Assembly (NCBI RefSeq): GCF_016801985.1
Contig: NZ_JAEVLS010000009.1
Span: 1-64,000 of the forward strand
Direction of reading: 5' to 3'
DNA length: 64,000 nt
Source: Steroidobacter gossypii
GTDB taxonomy: Bacteria > Pseudomonadota > Gammaproteobacteria > Steroidobacterales > Steroidobacteraceae
Shown here: positions 17,039 to 27,558 of the stretch, piece by piece
Layout of the letters: each line of letters opens with the position of its first letter
Numbering within the stretch: position 1 is the first letter of the stretch
Position numbers and translations under genes: made by a program
Notes under the pieces: model-generated
What the model was told of the DNA's origin: nothing
The model's database searches: none
The model's input: only the letters and a program-made list of their open reading frames with translations

Positions 17039-17118
17039 CTAAGACTTTCTTAGTTTTCGGTTTGACTGGCTACTAAGACTTACTTAGTATCAGGTCATCG
17101 CTACTAAGACTTCCTTAG
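17039..17118. promoter_or_regulatory. Three CTAAG-N5-CTTAG operators in a divergent promoter region
   Basis: Copies lie at 17039-17053 (spacer ACTTT), 17073-17087 (ACTTA) and 17104-17118 (ACTTC). Start-to-start spacings are 34 and 31 bp, about three helical turns, placing the sites on one DNA face. They fill the gap between XRE paralogue B and csrA, the place expected for a switch controlling both directions. Confidence 0.7.
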
Positions 17119-17177
17119 TTGTGGTGACGGCGGATCGTGATTGGCGGCGTGCCGCCGCCCAGACAGGAGGTTCGACC

Positions 17178-17432
17178 ATGTTGGTCCTGATGAGACGGGC
17201 GGGAGAGACCCTGATGATCGGCGACGACATCAGGGTAACCATCCTTGGCGTGAAAGGCGCTCAGGTGCGTATTGGTGTCGGCGCACCCAAGAAGGTGCGG
17301 GTCTACCGGGAAGAGATTTTCGAGCGGGTCAAGCTCGAAGAAGCGAACGCCGAAAGGGATGGGCTTTCTGCCGAGACTCCCGGTTGCGAGGCAAAGGATC
17401 CGGAACTCGGTGCCGGTGGAGTCGTTCCGTGA
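17178..17432 (+). CDS. csrA: CsrA/RsmA-family RNA-binding regulator, island-encoded
   Basis: 84 residues from ATG 17178 with AGGAGG seven bases upstream. The core ([20 protein letters not shown], then [20 protein letters not shown]) is a normal CsrA fold with the conserved RNA-contact region VRVYREE. The C-terminal tail of about 25 residues is longer and differs from chromosomal CsrA. CsrA binds GGA-containing mRNA leaders. Copies on conjugative elements are common and are thought to tune host or element genes. It is coupled by GTGA overlap to the next gene. Confidence 0.9.
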   Translation: MLVLMRRAGETLMIGDDIRVTILGVKGAQVRIGVGAPKKVRVYREEIFERVKLEEANAERDGLSAETPGCEAKDPELGAGGVVP

Positions 17433-17797
17433 GCCGGTCAGCGGAAACGCCGTTTGTTCGCGCAGTCAAACGGGCGTTTGCGGACGCTTTGCTGGCGGAA
17501 ATAGGTCGCACCCAATTGCGTCGCAACGAGACCGCCACATCGGGCCACGTCAGCCGCTCTTACCTGCAATATCTGCTCAAGGCGCAGCGTCACGCGACCA
17601 TTGGGACGGTGATATCGCTGGCAGAAGGGTTGGGCGTGCGGCCCGAGGATCTGATGGCGAGGGTCATGGAGCACCTCTGCCGCATCCGTGGCCACATCAC
17701 GCCTCCCAGAGACGGCGTCGGCTCCAGCGTTCACGACGACGGGGCAGTTATGAACGCAGCCCGGGGCGACGGCGAGCAAAAGGCACCAAGCACGTGA
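17429..17797 (+). CDS. Probable helix-turn-helix protein coupled to csrA
   Basis: 122 residues from GTG 17429, which overlaps the csrA stop as GTGA. The segments [20 protein letters not shown] and [17 protein letters not shown] are the C-terminal part of an XRE-like HTH (recognition helix, then IxxLAxxLGV). The front of the HTH is unusual, with little basic sequence. The tail is poorly structured. It is probably a regulator of the island operon. An alternative start further upstream would overlap csrA fully and is rejected. Confidence 0.65.
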   Translation: MSRSAETPFVRAVKRAFADALLAEIGRTQLRRNETATSGHVSRSYLQYLLKAQRHATIGTVISLAEGLGVRPEDLMARVMEHLCRIRGHITPPRDGVGSSVHDDGAVMNAARGDGEQKAPST

Positions 17798-17879
17798 CAG
17801 CGCACGCAAGCAGCAGCAGAACGCCACCGCCGCTCCGCTGCCGACCAACCTAATTCAGCCGATTTTTCGGAGTAACAAG

Positions 17880-18206
17880 ATGGAACAACAACCGGGGGAC
17901 CAAATGAGCGTCACTGAGGCCACGGCGCTGCCGGAAAGCGCGGTCATCGTCGACGCAGTGAAAAAGCTAAGTGCCACGGTCGTAGATATCGACCAAGTTG
18001 CTAGCTATCTCATCACGGGCATGAACGCGCTCCGGTTTGGGGATGGGGACGGCGCAGCCATAATTGACGATGCTCTGGTGGTGATGGGCGACGCATATTG
18101 TAAGTTGATCGATGATGTTTGTTCGGACATCAGAACAGTCCTCGATGAAATGGATCCGGCCGACGCGGAGAGGCGTCGCGAGTTGCGCAAAATGAGATTG
18201 CCATGA
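17880..18206 (+). CDS. Unknown small island protein, paralogue of 18542
   Basis: 108 residues and helical, of no recognised family. The segment DIDQVASYLITGMNALRFGD followed by DDALVVMGD aligns with DLDKVDRYFATSMEALRLSD and RDALVVMHD in the gene at 18542. The two are therefore paralogues in one operon. The stop overlaps the next start as ATGA. No membrane segment or signal peptide is present. Its role in the element is unknown. Confidence 0.65.
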   Translation: MEQQPGDQMSVTEATALPESAVIVDAVKKLSATVVDIDQVASYLITGMNALRFGDGDGAAIIDDALVVMGDAYCKLIDDVCSDIRTVLDEMDPADAERRRELRKMRLP

Positions 18207-18520
18207 GCGCACGCAAGGGCAAGGCCAATGCGCGGCGGAAAGGCGCATCGTTGAAGACCCTCAATCCCATCCTCCACGAACTGGGCATGGCGAGAGCGAC
18301 GGCGCACTCCGTGGAACGTTCCGCCATTCATGGACTCATTGAGATCGGCTGCGCTGCCGATGGGGCAGCGGCGGTTGTCGCTTGCATCGATCGAGCCCTC
18401 GACCTGCTCGACCAAGTTGAGTGGCGCGCCGTGAAACAGCGATCAGCTGGCGAGCGGCGTGCGGGTCACGCAGGGCCGCTTAGCCGAGATTCGGTTCAGA
18501 CGGCTGTTCGGGGTGAGTAA
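18203..18520 (+). CDS. Unknown small island protein
   Basis: 105 residues with a basic start (ARKGKANARRKGASLKTL) and a helical middle (GLIEIGCAADGAAAVVACID). No family is recognised. It is translationally coupled to the upstream gene by ATGA and sits between two paralogues, so a three-gene functional unit is likely (inference). Confidence 0.6.
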   Translation: MSARKGKANARRKGASLKTLNPILHELGMARATAHSVERSAIHGLIEIGCAADGAAAVVACIDRALDLLDQVEWRAVKQRSAGERRAGHAGPLSRDSVQTAVRGE

Positions 18521-18541
18521 CATGCCTGTGCCTGAGTTGTC

Positions 18542-18874
18542 ATGAGCGCGGCCAAGGACGCCAAGGGCAGGCCGAGACGCAGTTCCCACAAGGCGCACAA
18601 GCAACTCAAGAGACTACAGGACACCGTCGCCGAGACGGTGAAAAGCCTGATCCTCACGGCGGAGGACCTCGACAAGGTTGACAGATACTTCGCCACGTCC
18701 ATGGAAGCGCTGCGGCTTTCAGATGACGAATGCATGATGCGCGATGCCTTGGTGGTGATGCACGACGGCTGGGAAAAGCTGCTCGAAACGTCTCGTTACC
18801 TTAACCGCGCCATCGATGCACTCGACCCGGACGGCGCGGACGCGCGTCTCAAGGAGCGGCAACAGCGGGGATGA
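18542..18874 (+). CDS. Unknown small island protein, paralogue of 17880
   Basis: 110 residues, starting with a very basic stretch and continuing with the helical motif shared with 17880 (ALVVMHD, MEALRLSD). No known domain is recognised. ATG 18542 lies 22 bases after the previous stop. It belongs to the chain of small genes running from csrA toward the recombinase. Confidence 0.6.
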   Translation: MSAAKDAKGRPRRSSHKAHKQLKRLQDTVAETVKSLILTAEDLDKVDRYFATSMEALRLSDDECMMRDALVVMHDGWEKLLETSRYLNRAIDALDPDGADARLKERQQRG

Positions 18875-19060
18875 GCGCGCTCGTAAAAGAAAGCATGTTG
18901 GATATTCATCCATACCGGTCGCTTTCAGGCAATGTAGCCGCGTCGTGCAATTTCACCGCTTTTTCCGTGAAACTCGCCCCTGACGTTTGCATCGAGATGA
19001 GCGACACTCGTACTCGTGACAGTTCGCCTCTAGCTCACGGGAACCACAGTAACGCCCATC

Positions 19061-19270
19061 ATGATCGACTCAAGGATCGAGTCACGCGATTTGCAGCCAC
19101 CTCAGCTTTCTGCGCATTTATTGGACGAACTCGCGCGCGTTTACGCGCGTGCGGCTGCGAGAGCGTATTTCGCCGAATGTATGCAACGAGAGTTGCAGAA
19201 TCGAGAGAGCAGCGCCGACTCGATGACCTCGTCAACGGATCCGAAACCGAAGGCAGAGCTTCGAGCATAG
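19061..19270 (+). CDS. Small protein preceding the serine recombinase
   Basis: 69 residues. The middle, HLLDELARVYARAAARAYFA, resembles the short helical proteins usually found immediately upstream of large serine recombinases in proteobacterial elements. No enzymatic domain is seen. It ends 32 bp before the recombinase start. A longer frame on the same strand in another register (18871-19284) overlaps it but has no protein-like character. Confidence 0.6.
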   Translation: MIDSRIESRDLQPPQLSAHLLDELARVYARAAARAYFAECMQRELQNRESSADSMTSSTDPKPKAELRA

Positions 19271-19302
19271 GCGGGCGAGCCTAACGATTGAGGAGAGATG
19301 CT

Positions 19303-21007
<1,705 letters not shown>

Positions 21008-21099
21008 AAGAAGGACTCGAACGAAGCGGAAGGGCCATCTCCGATCGGCTCCAGCCGACTCGGCCAGACGCCGACTCAGCCTATCGCCGATCCAGCAGG

Positions 21100-22068
21100 T
21101 CAGTACGACCGCCCCACCGAAAACTCCGCCAGCTCGCGCAACGCCTGCTTGTACGGCGACTCTGGCAATACACCGATTGCCTCGATGGCGAGAGAGGCCT
21201 CCTGCCGCGCGAGCCGCGCAGTGTACGCAAGGCCCCCAGTAGATTCAATTGCGGCGGTGATCTCGGTGAGGCGGTCGATGCTGCCTTCCTCGATGCTGTG
21301 GCGGATGAGGGAGCGCTGTTCCTCGGTCCCGGTGCGCAGGGCATATATAAGAGGAAGGGTGGGCTTGCCCTCGGCGAGGTCGTCGCCCAGATTTTTGCCG
21401 AGGTCGGCGCTGTTTGACTGGTAATCCAGTACATCGTCGATAAGTTGGAAGGCGGTGCCCAGATGGCGGCCGTAGGCGGCCATCGAGGCTTCCACCTCGG
21501 CGGAGGCGCCGGACAGGATGGCCGCGATTTGCGAGCCGGCCTCGAACAGCTTCGCCGTCTTCCGATAAATGACCTCGAAATACCGATCCTCGGTCGTGTC
21601 CGGGTCGTTCGCGTTCAGCAGCTGCAGCACCTCGCCCTCGGCGATCTTGTTGGTGGCGCCAGCCATCACGTCCATGATCCGCATGCTTTCCAGCGACACC
21701 ATCATCTCGAACGAGCGCGAGTAGACGTAATCGCCCACCAGCACGCTCGCCTCGTTGCCCCACACCTCGTTCGCCGTGTCGCGACCACGGCGCATTTTTG
21801 AGCCGTCGACCACGTCGTCGTGGAGCAGGGTGGCGGTGTGGATGAATTCGATGATCGCCGCGGCCTCCGAGTGCCGCTGGCCCTGATAGCCGCAGGCACG
21901 AGCGACCATCACCACCAGCAGGGGCCGAAGGCGTTTGCCGCCGCTGCCGACGATGTATTCGGCGATCTGGTTCACCAGCACGACATCGCTGGCGAGGCGT
22001 TTGCGGATGACCGCATCGACCTGTCGCAGGTCGTCTTCGACCAGCGCTTTGACGGACTCGAAGCTCAT
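21100..22068 (-). CDS. ispB: Octaprenyl/polyprenyl diphosphate synthase
   Basis: 322 residues from ATG 22068. It elongates farnesyl diphosphate to the polyprenyl chain of ubiquinone. Both aspartate-rich motifs are present: the first, LLHDDVVD, followed by RRGRDTANEVWG, and the second, LIDDVLDYQ. GSGGKRLRP near the start binds the diphosphate. It is divergent from rplU, the usual gammaproteobacterial arrangement. The length matches IspB. A TTG three codons upstream is an unlikely start. Confidence 0.95.
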   Translation of the reverse strand: MSFESVKALVEDDLRQVDAVIRKRLASDVVLVNQIAEYIVGSGGKRLRPLLVVMVARACGYQGQRHSEAAAIIEFIHTATLLHDDVVDGSKMRRGRDTANEVWGNEASVLVGDYVYSRSFEMMVSLESMRIMDVMAGATNKIAEGEVLQLLNANDPDTTEDRYFEVIYRKTAKLFEAGSQIAAILSGASAEVEASMAAYGRHLGTAFQLIDDVLDYQSNSADLGKNLGDDLAEGKPTLPLIYALRTGTEEQRSLIRHSIEEGSIDRLTEITAAIESTGGLAYTARLARQEASLAIEAIGVLPESPYKQALRELAEFSVGRSY

Positions 22069-22433
22069 GGATTCCAAGGAGAAAACAGCGAGTGCGAATG
22101 GTAGCCCATCGGGGGCGAAAGCTGTCGCATGTCAGAGACTTCGTTCGCTTCGCAAGCTGGAGAAATCCACGAAAACTTTCGTTCGGGACGAGCAGGCGGA
22201 TGCCCGAGCGCGATCCAACAACTCTTTGAGATCGAGGTAAACAACGAAATGTAGTAGACTCGATCAGGTAAGTCATTGGCGGACAAGAATTTCCAGCGCG
22301 AATGACTGTTCAAAGGATCACGGAACCGAGCCCCAGAATCCACAACGAGAAGTTGTAATTGGGCCTGCTGCTCCGTACACTTCACGCCCTTTTCAGCCGG
22401 GGTGTCTCCCGGCCCCCGGAGCTTTGCAAGGTC
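22069..22433. other. Divergent promoter region between ispB and rplU
   Basis: 365 bp with no convincing gene. It must carry the promoters for ispB (minus) and for rplU-rpmA-obgE (plus). No riboswitch or attenuator could be recognised by eye. Confidence 0.5.
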
Positions 22434-22748
22434 ATGTACGCCGTCATTTCCACGGGTGGTAAGCAGTATCGCGTGAGCGAAGGCCAGGTGCTGCGCGTCG
22501 AGAAGCTGGAAGCCGAAGCCGGCGCCGATGTCGAGTTCGACAAGGTGCTGCTGGTCGGCTCGGGCGATCAGGTCAAGATCGGCTCGCCGTTTTTGAGCGG
22601 CGGCAAGGTCACCGCGACCGTGCAGAGCCACGGCAAGGGCGACAAGAAAGTCATCGTCAAATTCCGTCGCCGCAAGCACTACCTGCGCCAGGGCACGCAT
22701 CGCCAGCCCTTCACGGAAGTGAAGGTCACCGGCATCGTCGGCGGCTAA
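22434..22748 (+). CDS. rplU: 50S ribosomal protein L21
   Basis: 104 residues, the normal length, starting [14 protein letters not shown] at ATG 22434. The C-terminal [20 protein letters not shown] is the family signature. It binds 23S rRNA in the large subunit. First gene of the rplU-rpmA-obgE operon; rpmA follows 31 bp later. An earlier in-frame ATG at 22359 would add 25 residues that are absent from the family. Confidence 0.98.
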   Translation: MYAVISTGGKQYRVSEGQVLRVEKLEAEAGADVEFDKVLLVGSGDQVKIGSPFLSGGKVTATVQSHGKGDKKVIVKFRRRKHYLRQGTHRQPFTEVKVTGIVGG

Positions 22749-22779
22749 CCTCATTCATTGATTTCGGAGAGCACACGCC

Positions 22780-23037
22780 ATGGCACATAAAAAGGCAGGC
22801 GGCAGTACCAAGAACGGCCGCGAATCGGAAAGCAAACGACTCGGCATCAAGAAGTTTGGTGGCGAGCGCGTGATTCCGGGCAACATCATCGTCCGTCAGC
22901 GCGGCACGCAGTATCGCGCCGGCGACAACGTCGGTTGCGGCACGGATTACACCCTGTTCGCGACGGCCGAAGGCCGCGTGGTGTTCCGCAAGCGCGGGCT
23001 CGAGCAGAAGACTTTCGTGAGCGTCGTCAGCGAGTAA
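22780..23037 (+). CDS. rpmA: 50S ribosomal protein L27
   Basis: 85 residues, starting [20 protein letters not shown]. The N-terminus begins directly with the mature-type sequence, which reaches the peptidyl-transferase centre; there is no cleaved extension as in Firmicutes. GGAG lies upstream. It is followed by an intrinsic terminator, so obgE may also be transcribed partly on its own. Confidence 0.98.
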   Translation: MAHKKAGGSTKNGRESESKRLGIKKFGGERVIPGNIIVRQRGTQYRAGDNVGCGTDYTLFATAEGRVVFRKRGLEQKTFVSVVSE

Positions 23038-23066
23038 TCGCTCTCGCGCTCTACGCAGATCGAAGG

Positions 23067-23098
23067 AGCCCCGGCCCGCGCGCCGGGGCTCTTTTTTT
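23067..23098 (+). terminator. Intrinsic terminator after rpmA
   Basis: The stem AGCCCCGG / CCGGGGCT with an eight-base loop is followed by CTTTTTTT. It is strong by eye and lies between rpmA and obgE. Confidence 0.9.
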
Positions 23099-23158
23099 CG
23101 GGCTCCGCGATACCCAAACTAGCGTTGCTCATTCAGCGCCAACTCACACTCAACCACC

Positions 23159-24196
23159 ATGCGTTTCGTCGACGAAGCCACCATCAAAGTTCAAGCCGGC
23201 AACGGCGGCCGCGGGGCCGTGAGCTTTCGTCGCGAGAAGTTCATCCCGTTCGGCGGCCCGGACGGCGGTGACGGCGGCAAGGGCGCGGACATCTATCTGG
23301 TGGGCAAAGCGGGCATCAATACGCTCGCCGACTTCCGCTACAACCGCAGCTTCCGCGCCCAGCATGGCACGGCCGGCTCGGGCAACGACTGCACCGGCGC
23401 AGGCGGCACGGACCTCGTGGTTGAGGTGCCGATTGGCACGTCGGTCGTCGATGTCGAGACCGAAGAGGAGCTGGGCGACATCACCGAGGCGGGGCAGCGT
23501 CTGTTGGTGGCCAAGGGCGGCAAGGGCGGCTGGGGGAATACGCGCTTCAAGAGCAGCACCAATCGCACGCCGCGCAAGGCCATGCCGGGGCTGCCGGGCG
23601 AGAAGCGGGATCTGCGGCTCGAATTGAAGGTGATGGCCGATATCGGCCTGCTCGGTCTGCCCAACGCCGGTAAATCGACGCTCATCCGCGCGGTCTCGGC
23701 GGCGAAGCCGAAAGTGGCGGACTATCCGTTCACCACGCTCCACCCGAACCTGGGCGTCGTGCGGGTCGGCGTTCACCGCAGCTTCGTGATGGCGGACATC
23801 CCGGGTCTGATCGAAGGCGCCGCCGAAGGCGCCGGGCTCGGCATTCAGTTCCTGAAGCACCTTCAGCGTACGCGCGTGTTGCTGCACCTCATCGATGTGT
23901 CGCCGCCGGATCCGGACGCCGATCCGGTGAAGGATGCGCGCGCGATCGTGGCGGAATTGAAGAAGTTCAGCGCGGACCTGGCGGCGAAAGAGCGCTGGTT
24001 GGTGCTGAACAAAGTGGACCTGCTGCCGCCGGATGAGGCGGACAAGCTCTGCAAGGACATCGTGCGCCGGCTGCGCTGGAAGGGGCCGGTGTTTCGGATC
24101 TCGGGCCTTGCGCGTCAGGGCACCGAGGAGCTGTGCGAGACCATCATGCGGCGGCTGGAGGAGATCGACGCGCCGCGCGAGACCGAAGCCGTCTGA
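23159..24196 (+). CDS. obgE: Obg GTPase involved in ribosome assembly
   Basis: 345 residues. The glycine-rich Obg fold comes first ([20 protein letters not shown], then GGDGG). The GTPase domain follows, with G1 [10 protein letters not shown]2 [12 protein letters not shown]3 DIPGLIEGA and G4 NKVD. It is a 50S-associated GTPase tied to growth and stringent control. The C-terminal acidic extension seen in E. coli is short here. It stands after the rpmA terminator and ends at a bidirectional hairpin shared with rpsT. Confidence 0.97.
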   Translation: MRFVDEATIKVQAGNGGRGAVSFRREKFIPFGGPDGGDGGKGADIYLVGKAGINTLADFRYNRSFRAQHGTAGSGNDCTGAGGTDLVVEVPIGTSVVDVETEEELGDITEAGQRLLVAKGGKGGWGNTRFKSSTNRTPRKAMPGLPGEKRDLRLELKVMADIGLLGLPNAGKSTLIRAVSAAKPKVADYPFTTLHPNLGVVRVGVHRSFVMADIPGLIEGAAEGAGLGIQFLKHLQRTRVLLHLIDVSPPDPDADPVKDARAIVAELKKFSADLAAKERWLVLNKVDLLPPDEADKLCKDIVRRLRWKGPVFRISGLARQGTEELCETIMRRLEEIDAPRETEAV

Positions 24197-24222
24197 GGCA
24201 CACCAACTGACCCCACCAAATG

Positions 24223-24251
24223 AAAAAGCCGGGCTTGAAGCCCGGCTTTTT
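24223..24251. terminator. Bidirectional terminator between obgE and rpsT
   Basis: AAAAAGCCGGGC-TTGAA-GCCCGGCTTTTT is a near-perfect hairpin with A and T tracts on both sides, serving the two convergent genes. Confidence 0.92.
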
Positions 24252-24280
24252 CGCATTCACGAGGCGTGCAGGCGGCGGAT

Positions 24281-24550
24281 TTAGCCGACCGACAGCTCCT
24301 TCACGCGGGCATTCAAGGCGCTCTTGTGGCGGGAGGCCTTGTTGCGATGGATCAGGCCCTTGTTCACGGCCGAGTCGATGATCGGGCCGGCGGCCTTCAG
24401 CTTGGCGACGGCGGTTTCCTTGTCGCCGGCTTCCACTGCGTTCACCACGCTCTTGATGGCGGTGCGCAGCTTCGAGCGGCCGGCCATGTTACGCGCACGG
24501 CGTTTGACGGTCTGGCGAGCGCGCTTTTCGGCGGACTTGATATTGGCCAC
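24281..24550 (-). CDS. rpsT: 30S ribosomal protein S20
   Basis: 89 residues from GTG 24550 (family proteins begin MANIKSAEKRARQ). The basic helical bundle RARQTVKRRARNMAGRSKLR contacts 16S rRNA. A GTG start for rpsT is a minor oddity; E. coli uses UUG there, and weak starts are used for autoregulation of this gene. The gene faces obgE. An ATG-initiated longer form is not supported. Confidence 0.97.
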   Translation of the reverse strand: MANIKSAEKRARQTVKRRARNMAGRSKLRTAIKSVVNAVEAGDKETAVAKLKAAGPIIDSAVNKGLIHRNKASRHKSALNARVKELSVG

Positions 24551-24978
24551 GGTCGTGAAGGCTCCAAAAAATAGGCCGCGAATTCTGCCGATCACACCGC
24601 CGTAAGGCAAGGGCAAAGTGGGTATTTGCCAGGAATTTTCGCCAGGTTTCGGCCGATGCCGGCTTCGAAGGCGCGAATTCGTAAGGCGTCGGCTCGCAAG
24701 GGATCGCCGGGACGCGCTGTACGCGGTGGCGCCGCGCATTCGAAATGCGCCGGTCTCCTGCCGAACCAGCAGCGCGCCAAGAGTGGCCGGGGCGAAGACA
24801 AGCCAGCCGACGCGCACTGGCGCCGGGGCAGGCGAGCAACTTGCCTGCATTCCGCCACATTCCTCCGCAACCATCCTGGACGGCTGTCCCGAAGTGCCTG
24901 AGCACGTCGTCCGCTTCTTCACTACCATTGCCGCCCCATGTTCCGCCCAACCACCACCACCTTCGAGCCCGGCCAGTC
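24551..24978. other. Divergent region between rpsT and murJ
   Basis: 428 bp without a convincing gene. Frames here are shadows with biased composition. It should contain the rpsT promoter (minus) and the promoter for the murJ-ribF-ileS-lspA-ispH cluster (plus). Confidence 0.45.
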
Positions 24979-26562
24979 ATGAGCCGCGGCTTCTTTCGCA
25001 GCACCGCCATCGTCGGAATGACCACGCTGCTGTCGCGGATCACGGGGCTGATCCGCGACATCGTGCAGATCTACATGATCCCTTCGGTGTTTCTGGAGGT
25101 GTACGTCCTTGCCAATCAGATCCCCAATCTGTTGCGGCGGTTGTTCGCCGAAGGCGCGTTCTCGCAGGCCTTCGTGCCGGTGGTGGCGGAGTACAAGACC
25201 AAGCGCACCAAAGAGGACGTGCGCGAGCTGGTCGACTCCGTGGCCGGCACGTTGGGCGGCTTCCTTGCAATCGTCTCGCTCGTGGGCGTGATCGCCGCGC
25301 CGGTGGTCGTCACGATCTTCGCGCCGGGGTTCACCACGAAGGAGGTCGGGCAGTTCGACCTCGCCGTGGAGATGCTTCGCTGGACCTTCCCTTACCTGCT
25401 GTTCGTCTCGCTGACCGCGCTCGCCGGCGGCGTGCTCAACAGTTATCAGCAGTTCGCGCTGCCGGCGTTCACCTCGGTGGTGCTGAACCTCGTGCTGATC
25501 GTGTTCGCAGGGCTCGTGTCGCCGTATTTCGAGCAACCGGCCATGGCGCTCGCCGTAGGTGTGTTCGTCGGCGGTCTGTTGCAGGTCTTCATCCAGTTGC
25601 CGGCGTTGATCAAGCTCGGGGTGATCCGCCGCCCGCATTGGAATCTGCAGCACGAGGCCGTGCGCCGGATCGCAAAGCTCATGGGGCCGGCGATCATCGG
25701 CTCATCGATGGGGCAGTTGAGCATCATGATCAGCACGGGCATCGCCTCCCTGCTCGCCGACGGCAGCATGGCCTGGCTGTATTACGCGGACCGGCTGGTC
25801 GAATTCCCGCTCGGCGTATTCAGCATTGCGCTTGCGACCGTGATCCTGCCGAGCCTGTCGTCACAGCACGCCAAGGAATCGCCGGATGAGTTCTCGGCGA
25901 CGCTCGCCTGGGCCGTGCGCCTGGTGTGTCTCATCGTGATTCCCGCGTCAGTGGCGTTGTTTGCGATGTCCGGGCCGCTCACCGTCGCGCTTCTGCACTA
26001 TGGCGAGTATCGGGACATCGACGTCGAAATGACACGCATGGCGCTGATGGCGTTTTCGCTCGCGCTGTTGGGCTGGAGCATGATCAAGGTGCTCGCGACC
26101 GGTTACTACGCCCAGCAGAACACCAAGGCGCCGGTGAAGATTGCGATGCGCGCGCTCGGCGTCACCATGGCCCTGAACGCCGTCGTGGTGCTCGGCCTGT
26201 GGCTCACGGATCATCTGAAGACGCCCGGTGCGCACACCTTGCTCGCGCTCACCAACGGGGTGGGCGCCATCATGAATGCAGCGTTCCTTTATCTGGGGCT
26301 GTTGCGCTCTCAGGTGCTGCGGCGGGGTCAGGCCCTGCGGGGCCTGCTGATCAGGATCGTCGTGGCGAGCGCGCTCATGGCCGCATTCCTGTGGTGGTTC
26401 GGTGGGGACATCGGAACGTGGCTTGCCACCGGGAAGATCGAGCGCATCGTCTGGCTGGCGGGCCTGGTGGCGGGCGGAATCGCCATTTATTTCGGGGCCT
26501 TGTGGGCAATGGGCGTACGCGCCGGCCAGTTCCGACTGCAGCCGCCCGCGACTTCCCTATAA
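24979..26562 (+). CDS. murJ: Lipid II flippase MurJ
   Basis: 527 residues from ATG 24979 (MSRGFFRSTAIVGMTTLLSR). It is a multi-spanning MOP-superfamily inner-membrane protein that moves lipid II across the membrane for peptidoglycan synthesis. The conserved N-terminal stretch IPNLLRRLFAEGAFSQAFVP is intact. Length and the MurJ/RibF/IleS order agree with other gammaproteobacteria. It is first in a likely operon, with 62 bp before ribF. Confidence 0.96.
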   Translation: MSRGFFRSTAIVGMTTLLSRITGLIRDIVQIYMIPSVFLEVYVLANQIPNLLRRLFAEGAFSQAFVPVVAEYKTKRTKEDVRELVDSVAGTLGGFLAIVSLVGVIAAPVVVTIFAPGFTTKEVGQFDLAVEMLRWTFPYLLFVSLTALAGGVLNSYQQFALPAFTSVVLNLVLIVFAGLVSPYFEQPAMALAVGVFVGGLLQVFIQLPALIKLGVIRRPHWNLQHEAVRRIAKLMGPAIIGSSMGQLSIMISTGIASLLADGSMAWLYYADRLVEFPLGVFSIALATVILPSLSSQHAKESPDEFSATLAWAVRLVCLIVIPASVALFAMSGPLTVALLHYGEYRDIDVEMTRMALMAFSLALLGWSMIKVLATGYYAQQNTKAPVKIAMRALGVTMALNAVVVLGLWLTDHLKTPGAHTLLALTNGVGAIMNAAFLYLGLLRSQVLRRGQALRGLLIRIVVASALMAAFLWWFGGDIGTWLATGKIERIVWLAGLVAGGIAIYFGALWAMGVRAGQFRLQPPATSL

Positions 26563-26624
26563 TGCAGGGCTTCCGGTGGACGATCTCACCCTAATCTTTG
26601 GACTGGTGGAGCACGAGGGCCGCG

Positions 26625-27551
26625 GTGGAGCTCATTCGGGGCCTGTATAACCTGCGTGCGCGGCAGCGCGGTTGCGTGCTGACGATCGGGGCATTCGACG
26701 GCATCCACCTGGGTCATCAGGAGATGATCCGCGTGCTGCGCGAACGGGCGGCACAGCACGGACTGCCGGCGGCGCTGTTGTCGTTCGAGCCGACGCCGCG
26801 CGAGTTTTTCGCCAAGGGCGCGCCGCCGGCCCGGTTGACCCGCTTTCGAGAGAAGTTCGAAGCGCTCGAGCGCTACGGGGTCGATCGTTTCGTCTGTCTG
26901 CGGTTCGACGATCGCATGCGCTGCCTCGGCCGCGAGGAGTTCGTGCACGAGGTACTGGTAAAAGCGCTCGGCGTCCGCCACATCGTGGTAGGGCATGACT
27001 TCCGGTTCGGCCGCAACAACCAGGGCGATGTCGGCTGCCTGCGCACGCTCGGTACGGCGGCGGGGTTCGAGGTGACCGAAGTGCCGCCGTTCGAGGTCGA
27101 TGGCGAGCGCGTCAGCAGCTCCTCGATCCGTGAGGCGCTGGCCGTGGGTGACATGGCGCGCGCGGCGAAATTGCTGGGCCGTCCGTATCGGATGACCGGT
27201 AAGGTGATTCATGGCGAGAAGCTCGGGCGCAAGCTCGGCTTCCCCACGGCGAATCTGAGATTGCACCGGCGCGCCACGCCGCTCGCCGGAATATTTGCAA
27301 TTCGCGTGTCGGGCGGCGCGCTGAAGGATGCGCCAGGGGTTGCAAACCTCGGCACGCGACCGGCGGTGAACGGCAAGGAGCTGTTGCTCGAAGCGCACGT
27401 GTTTGACTTCGCGGGCGACTTGTATCGCCAGTGGCTGCACGTGGATTTCATCGCCTACCTGCGCGAGGAGCGCTGGTTCGCCGACATGGACGCACTGATC
27501 GAGCAGATGAATCGGGACGCCGCGCAAGCGCGCGAGATATTGGCTTCGTGA
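26625..27551 (+). CDS. ribF: Bifunctional riboflavin kinase / FAD synthetase
   Basis: 308 residues from GTG 26625; a TTG nine codons earlier is less likely because family members begin with ELIRGL. The N-terminal FAD synthetase nucleotidyltransferase has [13 protein letters not shown] and the late SSSIREAL. The C-terminal riboflavin kinase has [13 protein letters not shown] and GVANLGTRP. It makes FMN and FAD. Between murJ and ileS, as usual. Confidence 0.96.
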   Translation: MELIRGLYNLRARQRGCVLTIGAFDGIHLGHQEMIRVLRERAAQHGLPAALLSFEPTPREFFAKGAPPARLTRFREKFEALERYGVDRFVCLRFDDRMRCLGREEFVHEVLVKALGVRHIVVGHDFRFGRNNQGDVGCLRTLGTAAGFEVTEVPPFEVDGERVSSSSIREALAVGDMARAAKLLGRPYRMTGKVIHGEKLGRKLGFPTANLRLHRRATPLAGIFAIRVSGGALKDAPGVANLGTRPAVNGKELLLEAHVFDFAGDLYRQWLHVDFIAYLREERWFADMDALIEQMNRDAAQAREILAS

Positions 27552-27558
27552 ATTGAGT

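Noticed and set aside
18871-19284. 137-codon frame overlapping the small gene before the recombinase
   Set aside because: The composition is not protein-like, and the overlapping frame at 19061-19270 resembles known recombinase-associated small proteins.
24618-25889. Long plus-strand frame over the start of murJ
   Set aside because: It is the shadow of murJ in another register, with a basic, His/Arg-rich product of no family.
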